DNA of 64,000 nucleotides from assembly GCA_018340805.1 (NCBI GenBank), contig JACMZG010001913.1, forward strand, positions 34,083,989-34,147,988, in the 5' to 3' direction. The stretch's first letter is position 1, and each line of letters starts with the position of its first letter. The notes under the pieces are model-generated. The model searched no databases. It had not been told where the DNA came from and saw nothing but the letters and a program-made list of their open reading frames with translations. Positions 56,063 to 64,000 of this stretch are shown piece by piece. Source of the DNA: Microvelia longipes (lineage: Eukaryota > Arthropoda > Insecta > Hemiptera > Veliidae). A program made the position numbers and the translations under genes.

Positions 56063-57622
56063 ATGACACCGGATATGCCTCCAGAAGGACAAAATGGAGA
56101 TGGAGATTCATCAATGAATCAGGTAAGCACATATGTGCCAAATGTTCAATTAATTTTCCAACCCATTGGGGATAATTTGCCAAAAATCACTCTCGAAGAT
56201 TGGTCAGATGAATCATACTTTGCCCAAACGGGTTCATATTTAGAAGATAAATGTGGAACGGGGATTTACAGAATAATGGATAATCATCCGCCATGTTTAA
56301 AAATAAACGATATAGCTTACTCTGTAAGTTGCAATATTCATAGCTACCCAAAAAGTAACTATACGAATGAAATTTATACAGAAATTACATTTTCGGAGTC
56401 AAATAAAAATGAAATAAAAATTAAGGACGTTGAATTTGAAAACGTCGGTCCTTATTCGATTAAATGCGAGTGGAGACGAATGAGGAATTACGAAAACCAT
56501 TTATTTCCCGTTAAAATATCGCCGAGTATCGAACAGAAAATTTATTTTGATTCCCGTTCATTTATATTATTACCAGGTGAAAAGAAAAAATTAGGCGTTG
56601 GTTTTAAATCTAAATTTATAGGAGTTTTTCATGAAAAATGGGAATTTTCAACAAATCCTAAGGTTCACTCAAATAAAATAATCTTTAAGTTTATAGGACT
56701 AACTAAAGAAAATGATGAAGATAATCCGTGGAAAATATACGATGAGCATTTAACTACAATAGAAAGCGAGACAAGTATAAAAGAAATAATAAACACTATA
56801 ATAAGAAAAATATTTGATAAACCCATTATCTCAAAAGGACCGGAAAATTTAAACTTAGAAACCGAAGAAGAAATGTTTTTGTACATAAATGGTGATTTAT
56901 ATTCGTATGAAGAAAATAATTTTAAAATGTTACAGGAAATATATTTTAATAACTTTGAAAAACAGTGGAACAAAAATATGAAAGATTTAGAGGAAGAAAT
57001 GACTTTGACTAGTTTATTGAATGACGATAATGAGATAATTAAAAAGATCAGGATACAAATGATTAAATCAGATAGAAATATTCTGCAAAGGAAATGTTAC
57101 ACGAAATACAACCAAGTGTTCGAACTAATAGGAGCGATGGTAAGCGAGATTCAAAGGAAAATGGATTTAATAATGAGACAACACGGCATTAAATTCGTAC
57201 CTATTATCGATAACGAAAATAAACCTAATTATTTCTACTTCCCAATACCGAAAATTGTAGAAAGTCAGAAAGACATAAAAGGTAAGTCACAAAAAGGTAA
57301 GTCACAAAAAGATAAATCACAAAAAGATAAGAAACCCGAAAAACAGAGTAAACAAAAAACTGGAACGTCGAAGAAAACAGCAACATCGGTAAAATCTGTT
57401 GGATCAAAAGGGAAGGGTAAAAGAGACTTTATTGCACTAATACCGAAACAAATTAATAAGATTGTATACAAAGAATGGGAACCTGAAAATTTAGAGTATG
57501 CCGAAGATGCGTACAGTACTGTTTATGACATAGTTTGTACGGCCGTGGATAATATGGTTAATTTATTAGAAAACCAGCTTGTCATGATACAGTCCTCTTC
57601 TAAGACGATTAGAAGTACTTAG
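56063..57622 (+). CDS. MYCBPAP-like: MYCBP-associated protein-like (MYCBPAP family), single exon
   Basis: The family acts in cilia and flagella, in vertebrates as a partner of the c-Myc-binding protein MYCBP and in sperm axonemes. The 519-codon frame has: an N-terminal conserved block (about 40-100, with LEDWSDESYF and the DNHPPCLKINDIAYSVSCNI region); an Ig-like MSP/ASH-type domain (about 120-215: FENVGPYSIKCEWRR ... LLPGEKKKLGVGF ... WEFSTNP); a charged helical region (about 280-360); a Lys-rich stretch with KSQKDK/KSQKGK repeats (about 405-445, from a 15-bp DNA repeat at 57,280-57,335); and a helical C-terminus. Vertebrate members are much longer, so it may lack N-terminal exons or be a shorter invertebrate form or retrocopy. 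A good splice-donor word, caggtaagc, at 56,120 lies inside the frame. ATTAAA at about 57,764 could serve as poly(A) signal. Family match is from memory of conserved blocks. Confidence 0.75.
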   Translation: MTPDMPPEGQNGDGDSSMNQVSTYVPNVQLIFQPIGDNLPKITLEDWSDESYFAQTGSYLEDKCGTGIYRIMDNHPPCLKINDIAYSVSCNIHSYPKSNYTNEIYTEITFSESNKNEIKIKDVEFENVGPYSIKCEWRRMRNYENHLFPVKISPSIEQKIYFDSRSFILLPGEKKKLGVGFKSKFIGVFHEKWEFSTNPKVHSNKIIFKFIGLTKENDEDNPWKIYDEHLTTIESETSIKEIINTIIRKIFDKPIISKGPENLNLETEEEMFLYINGDLYSYEENNFKMLQEIYFNNFEKQWNKNMKDLEEEMTLTSLLNDDNEIIKKIRIQMIKSDRNILQRKCYTKYNQVFELIGAMVSEIQRKMDLIMRQHGIKFVPIIDNENKPNYFYFPIPKIVESQKDIKGKSQKGKSQKDKSQKDKKPEKQSKQKTGTSKKTATSVKSVGSKGKGKRDFIALIPKQINKIVYKEWEPENLEYAEDAYSTVYDIVCTAVDNMVNLLENQLVMIQSSSKTIRST

Positions 57623-57765
57623 TACAACTCTTCTAAGTAAGACAGTAGAAGACAAACATTGATAAATTCCGTACTTCTAAAAACATGGGGAAACAAAAGT
57701 TACAACACAAATTTTTGTTTTATATAGATTATTATTCCTCATAATATTTTTTTGCTTCCGTTGAT

Positions 57766-58520
57766 TAAAATTTTCCTTATTAATACAGCAGGTATAAAGG
57801 AAAATTATTGTGGTACCAAAAAAAGTCCGAAGCAGGGATTTCACCTGATGTACTCATTTCAGAAGTTTTTAAGATCTCCTGAGTAGTTTTTATAAAGTTG
57901 TCGGTCTATATGCCTGTGTGTGTATGTCTGATATCATGTGTGTTTATCATGTGTGACATCATGTGTCCCAGTGTGTTTATGCACAAGAGTTGAAACTTGG
58001 TACGAAAATCAATCTTAAAGACTAGCTTTCCTATCCAGCAAATATTCTTTTATGAATTCATTAACCCGCAAAAATTTCGAACATCCATAAAATGCGGAAA
58101 AATATGTCGGTTGATTTAAGAGTTTGCTCGCATGTACTTATTTATTAGATCAAGTTTATTCTTATTATCAGCATTAGTTAAATTTCTATCAAATGTCTTA
58201 AACACGTTTTTTAAAAAATTGTAGAAAATTGGAAAATAATTTACTTGAGTTGATGTGCTTGGTACAAGCACATTCCTTTAAGTAACCAATAAGTATACAA
58301 TGTTTCGTTTGAACACGGCAAGTATATCTACAGTTATGTTGGATCGTAAAAGTTAAGCAGCATCGAGCGAGGTCAGAGTATGATAGGTGATCGCTTTGAA
58401 TAAAACAAATATATTCACTATCTGATGACGAGCGAAGCAAGTCCTAGGTAAAGGAGGATGAGATGAGCGTAGCCAATCCGATTTGGTGAGGCAAAGTTCC
58501 GAGGAACCCTGTACCCTTTT
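57766..58520 (+). repeat. R1 repeat, full length
   Basis: Starts attaatacagcaggtataaa and ggaaaattattgtgg, then ctgatgtactcatttcagaa, gtgtttatgcacaagagttg, attcattaacccgcaaaa, the 5S-like block 58,349-58,400 (gttaagcagcatcgagcgag, gataggtgatcgc), gatgacgagcgaagcaagtc, and ttccgaggaaccctgtaccc. Begins about 145 bp after the gene's stop codon. Confidence 0.8.
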
Positions 58521-59801
58521 TTAAACAAAAATATTAAATGTTGCTTTAATAAGTTGGTATAAGACCCGATTAAAAATTAAACTGTTTATGGATTCGTCTA
58601 AACATCTGAGGATAGATGTGAACAGATCTTTTTATGACAGCAAAGAGACATATCGTACTAGAAGGACACAAAGGATTGGTATCACAACGGTACATAAGTG
58701 ACGTCATTCGTTTCATCTTCATTTAATTGTATTATTTAACTTAAATATCACATTATTTTCCGACTACTCTGTCTAAAATTAGTTAAAACGAATATAAGAT
58801 TAGTTTTATTTGCTATCTATCGCATGTAATTTTTAATTATCTGTGTTGCATAAAAGGATTTAATGTGGCGCCACTGACAATGCCCGAGGTTTTTAGGATG
58901 CAGTTAAAATTTTATGCACTCGCAGGGTCTCTGTAGTGTAGGGACGAGTGCCCTTATGTTACGTATATGGTACATGGAATGGAATGTAATAACATGGCAA
59001 TAGACCAGACTTCTTACAGTCCAGGAGCTGGACTTGAAAAAATGGGACTCACTTTGTACTACATTAAATCAAATTTGTCTGAAAATATACCTTAAATTAG
59101 GACGAAAAATCATAGTCTGTCAATCCAGAGTGGAGCCCTTCATACAATTGCATATGCTCAAAATTTTAGAAAATCGCAAAAATTTCGAACCACTTAAAAT
59201 AAGTGGTTCCCTGTGGGTCGCGTGCAAAACGTGAAGAAAATATTTTTAAAGGTTATAAAATTTCCTATAAAACAGTCTGTTTAATCATCAAAATCGGATG
59301 GCTACAATCAAAGTTATGGCTCTTTCAAAAACACCTAAACAGTTAATTTATGCATTCATAAATCAGTCAGCGAATTTCTTTGAAAAAATATAAATTTTTT
59401 CGTGATTTTTGTTGGCCATTTTTCAAATGTCTAACTTTTGTTAATCCATTTTTATGAAAAATCACTCGTTTTACAGAAGTCATCATCAGCTTTAAAAGTC
59501 TTCGTATTATGTTTTGCAAACGATCTAAAGGATACCACTTACTGAAAGAAAACTGGAATTTGTGCGATTCTCTAATATCTTGAGAGAGCGCGTTCATATG
59601 AAGGGCTCCAATCTGGATAGGCTGACTATGCTTTCCCTTCTTAAAGGTATATTTTTAGAAATATTTAGTTTAGAGTAGTACAAAATAAGTCACATTTTTA
59701 GGCCCGGCTCTTGGGCTATACCTAATGGGAACAATCACGCTACCGGATCCGATATTATTACTGTGGTTTTGTCCCGAGTCCTCCCTAAAGTAGTATGAGG
59801 C
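58521..59801. other. Intergenic; degenerate hammerhead-like site on minus at 59,470-59,492
   Basis: Minus strand at 59,489 reads CTGATGATGACTTCTG then TAAAACGAGTG: the first core box is intact but the GAAA box is changed to TAAA. Probably a decayed PLE 3' end. Other sequence here, including frames at 59,034-59,234 and 59,367-59,597, is unrecognised. Confidence 0.4.
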
Positions 59802-59892
59802 TATCATTTGATACTACCGAGTTTAGCAAAACATGAATAATATAATAATAATAATTTCTTTATTTTCACCATATAATTGTTGACACAATTAC
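59802..59892 (+). mobile_element. End fragment of the hammerhead element family
   Basis: tatcatttgatactaccgag and tttagcaaaacatgaata match the element end at 29.9 and 17.5 kb. It resumes at aattgttgacacaatta after an AT-rich interruption (59,842-59,873). The hammerhead itself is absent. Confidence 0.6.
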
Positions 59893-60307
59893 AAGTATAA
59901 CATTGCATCTTATATTGTGTTAATATAAGTCTCTTTAAGCTGCAGGCAATATGACCTTTCTCACGATTTGTAGGCTAAATTTAAAATAACTTATACTTTT
60001 AACATTTAATTTATGGTAACATTTACTTAAAAGACATTCATATTTTTAATTAATTTAGGGTCAATTCTAATTAATCGATTCTAAATAAACATAATTCTAC
60101 ATCTAATTCGAATACATAAGGAATATATAAAATGAATTTAAAACGTATTTTGTGTCATAAATACCACAAAATCAAATAATGTCTTTAAATAAATACTTTG
60201 AAATCTCTTTTGACTTATGTCATATCGCTCGCTGTATATAAGAATTAGAAGTTTTATTTTCTTTATTCCAAATTAAACTTGAGTCCAAATGAATATAAAA
60301 TATATGT

Positions 60308-60309
<2 letters not shown>
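59893..60309. other. Intergenic, no gene seen
   Basis: Nothing supported. Confidence 0.35.

Positions 60310-60372
<63 letters not shown>
60310..60372. repeat. (TA)n(TG)n compound microsatellite
   Basis: TA repeats passing into about 15 TG repeats. Confidence 0.95.
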
Positions 60373-60376
<4 letters not shown>

Positions 60377-62624
60377 TGTATGTAAGTATGTATATGTGTT
60401 TGTGTGCGGATGTATATTTCTGTATTATTAAAAACTTAAAACAAGACTTTGGTATAAACTTAATTTATTTTAATAGTTAAAATCTTTTAGGCCACAAGAA
60501 AATTATAAACAATTTCAATTAGATACTGATTTAATTTTAAACATAAAAATTTAACGGGGAAGTATACCCGTGCATACACCCAAAAAAAAGGCTACGCGCA
60601 TTCAAAAGCTTAACGCATACACCCAAAACACATAAATAAAAAAATAAACATTTACAAACCACAATGTAGGCGAAAAAAATTAACATTTTAATTTCAATTC
60701 CTTTGAGCACAAAAACCAAAGATAATCATTTTAATCCGTGCAAACATTTGTATGCTGTGGTCTTTCTTTGTTTTTCAAACAGCGACCCGAGCTTTGTAAC
60801 CCGATACTAATCAGATTCAAACCTTGTTATTTTTTTGTTCAAAAAAAGGGATTTTAACCTTTTTAAAACTAGTCTTGTTTGTTTTAGTTTAAAAGGAATT
60901 TTAAAGGATTTTTTTTGTGTATTTAAGTCCCTTTTAGCATTAAAGTAAAAAAACATTTGCAAAAAAAGGAAATTAAAAGCATAATATTAAAATAATATTT
61001 GATAAAAACAAAATTTTATAAAAGCCTAAATTTTCAAGGCTTTTGTTTCAAGGGAAAGGTTAAAAATACAAATTTAACACACCTCTCGGAAAGATTTTTT
61101 TCTCCTTGAATGTGAACGATTTCCATATACAGAACAATTTAATTAACAACCAAAAGCTCTGAATTAAAAAAAAAAACTTTACATTTACTTAACATTAAAT
61201 GTAAAACAACGTATTTTTGCTGAACAAGGAATGTTAACGATTTTATTAATATATTCTAAAATTTTGAGGAAAAATAGCGACTGTCCGTTTGTTAATAGGA
61301 GATAACTGTGTTGCTCACGAGCTCTTATGCAACCCATATGTGATGCATGAGCACAGATATAGGCACACAATTCTAACAGTTCTAACAGTTCTCAATTCTA
61401 AAGTTGGTTAAAATTGTTTTATGATTTTTCTGTTAAAAATGTAACATTTAATGTTATACTTATAAATTATTAAATAAATTATTACATCATATTAATAGGT
61501 TAAAGTATACTAGATTTAAAATTAGATTGACTAACTAATAAATGAAATATAATATGTTATGCTTTTTAACAAGGCATATGTTAATTTCAAGGCATTTCCA
61601 ATGGCAGAAAAACAAACCTTACTCAAAAATATTAGCTTTGAGTAGTGCTTGATAATTGTGTAACTGCTCAAGTTTTAAAGCATAAACCGGATTTTAAGCA
61701 ATAAATGGATTGTTAAGTGTGAAAACACGCCATAATTTGTTAAATTAACCTAGGATTATGATATACGGTTTCTTATCTTTTATCATTTCATACAGTTTAG
61801 CTTGGGACAGTATTCACAAATGAGTAATATCACGCAAAAAGTCTCCCCAATTTCAATTTTTCCCCAAACTAGGGCAAGCATTTTTATTAGAATCACACAA
61901 AATTGGTATTTGACACATCTAAACCAGTCGCCAGGTTTTTTAAAGAAGAGCAAAATCTGACTTTCCCAGAATGATATCGAAAATAGAAAGGCGATAGATT
62001 TGTCAGCCTGAATGTTTCCATAATAATTTTGAATTTACAGAACATTTTAAGTCTCTACGCCAAATAATGACGGAGAAATTTGGGGGATACAAAAAATTAG
62101 GGGTAGAACAGCCCTAAATATAAAAGAAAAATTCTAAAGTGCACGATAAAAGAAAAATAGAATAAAAGTAAAAAAGTAGAGTACGTTAAGATATGATGAT
62201 ATTGAAATTTGTAAATAAGTCTCAAAGACACTTTTCTATTGGTTTAAATAACTTCTTTCTTTTTAAACACGGCAAGAAATTTTTTAGAAGTTTACCTTCA
62301 GTTATCTTTTGTCTTAAAGTTTATTTTTATATACTTCTTTTCAATTTCACGACAATTGTTAAAAGAAAAAGAAAAAAAGGTAGAATATATTTTTGTGTAG
62401 AGAATGAAAAGAGGAAAAACTTGAGTAAAAAGTTTATCCTGCTTAAACGTCATGTGTTAACATTCCCCCAGAATACAGCAACTATATCCTAACAAGGACG
62501 CAAACTATTTCCAACCCCGACAAAATTTCCTAGCAATACTCCTTGAGGGCAAAAAGAATACTCTGACAATATAAAGCGAACTTACTTTCCGGTATAAAAA
62601 ACAATTTTGCAATCCTAAAAACAT
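60373..62624. other. Intergenic; R2 minus fragment at 61,610-61,732
   Basis: The R2 piece reads ttgtgtaactgctcaagttt, aaagcataaaccgg and gcaataaatggattgttaag. A ~56-bp direct pair around gcatacacccaaaa (60,572 and 60,614) is a small local repeat. A 99-codon plus frame at 62,193-62,492 is F, K and R-rich and unrecognised. No gene is supported. Confidence 0.4.
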
Positions 62625-62990
62625 TCTGGCTCGCAGATCCGGAAGCCGGGCGAATTTCCTTTAAAACGCGTCTTTCTTTGCTCAAATATACATTTTTTTA
62701 TTTAATTTTTTGGATTATACTTTATAACCGAAGCAGTAAATCTAAGCAGAAGTAGTAAATTATAAGTAAATTTATCAGAGAATGCAAACATGAATATTTA
62801 TTTAATAGATTATACAAAACTATGACCATCTTTTCAAATCGGCACTGCATAGCATTTCCTCAATAGTATGAAGCTCAGTTTAAGCTCATTTTAAGTTTTA
62901 GAAGTAATAAAAGCTAGTATGAAATTTAATTTATTAAAATTTTAAAATATTATAGCGCATTTCCTTTAAACAATAAAGTAAAAAAAGTAA
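62625..62990. repeat. R2 foldback copy
   Basis: gcagatccggaagccgggcg, aatttcctttaaaacgcgtc, cataaccgaagcagtaaa on plus, then attatacaaaactatgacca, atcggcactgca, gcgcatttcctttaaac as the reversed half. Same two-half design as 31,335-31,699. Confidence 0.6.
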
Positions 62991-63174
62991 TAAAAGCTTG
63001 TTAAAAAAATAAAATAAAAAATAATTTTTACTCGCCAATACGTATACTAAAATATACAATAGCTCGAGGTCAAATATATTTCAATAAAATACATCAAATA
63101 ATTAGAATACACTTAACAATGCATGACGTAATTATTTATTTTATTATAAACTCAGATAATTTGTAAATGGGATT

Positions 63175-63698
63175 TTTAATGAGCAATTCTTTGTATTTCA
63201 AAACATTTTATTTCATCAATGTCTTGTGGAAAAGAGTTTTACACTACTACCCGTGAGTAATTAATATTTTGTAGTTTTATGTTGGTTAATTCTGAATAAA
63301 TTTTTTGTTCTGGTATTATAGTGGTGCTTATCTCCATTTTAGTATAATAGGCAATTTTTTTCTTTACTTTAACTAGTTGGTTTATATGGCTGGTATTGTT
63401 AAAACTTTAAATTTCCTAAATAATGTCTTGCAGGATTTCCTAGATATATTGCCTGTGCATTTAATTTTCTTTTGAATGATTAAAGATTTACGCGCAGAAG
63501 GAGCATTGCACCAGAGCTTAACGCCAAATAACTTCGACGTCCATTATAAACCTGTAGAAGCTCTTTTTCAGTTAAACATTTTTCAAGCTCCCTGATTATA
63601 TAGTAACTTGAGTTGAATTTCTTGTTTGTCTCTTCAAATTGATTCACCCAGCTAATTTTCCGATCTATTTTTACTCCTAATAATTTATTAATTTTACA
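63175..63698 (-). pseudogene. Non-LTR retrotransposon reverse transcriptase, 3' remnant
   Basis: On minus from 63,698, the translation gives the end of a LINE-type RT: INKLLGVKIDRKISWVNQF, then YYIIRELEKCLTEKELLQVY and YLAL. A frame change follows at about 63,520, then WCNAPSARKSLIIQKKIKC (the Trp-rich, Arg/Lys-rich thumb region). Further broken frames give an NTRTKN-type C-terminus near 63,300. RT makes cDNA at the insertion site; this remnant lacks the catalytic palm and is dead. The pattern resembles Jockey/CR1/L2-type elements; which one cannot be said. Flanks are R2-like, so it may be nested. Confidence 0.75.
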
Positions 63699-64000
63699 GT
63701 ATGAAGCTCAGTTTATGCTATTTTTCGTTACAGTAAAAAAAGGCTTCAGTAATGAAGAATGGTCGTATCGACTACGGTCCACTTTGAGTGATCGCACTGA
63801 CCGCGGTATACACGTCATTCGAAAACAGTTAAACTAATACTGATAATGAGATGAAACTTAGTGCATATGTTGGTCCTACTTATGACTACATGTGTGCCAA
63901 ATCTCAAATTCATCAAAAAAAATTTCAACCGTCTGAAGCACAGTTTATGCAGATTTCCGTAAAAAACGTGAAAAAAATAAAATAAAAGAAGCAATTCTAA
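63699..64000 (-). repeat. R1/R2-related repeat fragment at window end
   Basis: Contains tactgataatgagatgaaac, the reverse complement of an R1 block at 50.7 kb, and gtatgaagctcagttt, seen also at 62.87 kb. Cut by the window end. Confidence 0.5.

Noticed and set aside
58425..58450. ctgatgacgagcgaag in R1, resembling CTGATGA-stem-GAAA
   Set aside because: The second box is GAAG, other R1 copies have ctgaggacgagcgaag, and no stem III or cleavage triplet is in place.

Overview
The window looks like nuclear DNA of an AT-rich invertebrate. There is no bacterial gene packing. Long gene-free stretches are filled with (TA)n tracts, SINEs, foldback elements, Penelope-like retroelement (PLE) pieces and satellites. 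The one host gene I recognise is a cilium/flagellum protein of the MYCBPAP family, which points to an animal. The integrated virus is an ambisense densovirus, a group known from arthropods, molluscs and echinoderms. I cannot name the species.

Layout. 1-10.3 kb: foldback elements (716-882, 6,962-7,598, 7,870-8,174), (TA)n tracts, a hammerhead-bearing PLE 3' end (about 3.05 kb), copies of two abundant repeat families (called R1 and R2 here) and a tRNA-derived SINE. 10.3-16.6 kb: a densovirus insert with capsid gene on + and NS genes on -, meeting tail to tail. It ends in a terminal hairpin beyond which the viral sequence folds back for 722 bp, as in a tail-to-tail replicative dimer. The insert lies between two ~600-bp direct copies of host DNA, and a single N marks the left junction. 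17.5-31.8 kb: repeats, including a short element with well-formed hammerhead ribozymes (17.5 and 29.5-30.2 kb, the latter with a 13-bp target duplication inside an R1 copy) and a SINE split by a hAT-like element. 32.4-37.3 kb: a ~4.8-kb satellite of ~15-bp units between assembly Ns. 39.6-44.4 kb: two PLE remnants with GIY-YIG coding and inverted hammerhead-bearing ends, then a full R1 copy with a clear 5S-rRNA-like segment. 44.9-54.7 kb: AT tracts and several tandem arrays. 54.9-55.6 kb: a series of strong, unrelated hairpins. 56.1-57.6 kb: the MYCBPAP-like gene. 57.8-64 kb: R1 and R2 copies and a decayed non-LTR reverse transcriptase.

How it fits together. Almost all recognisable coding sequence is mobile or viral. 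Hammerhead motifs recur in at least five sequence contexts, so self-cleaving RNA is a theme of this locus. Two duplicated segments (host flanks and viral arms) differ mainly by short-run indels, which suggests unpolished long-read sequence. Reading-frame breaks in the viral genes should therefore be treated as possible sequencing errors until checked.
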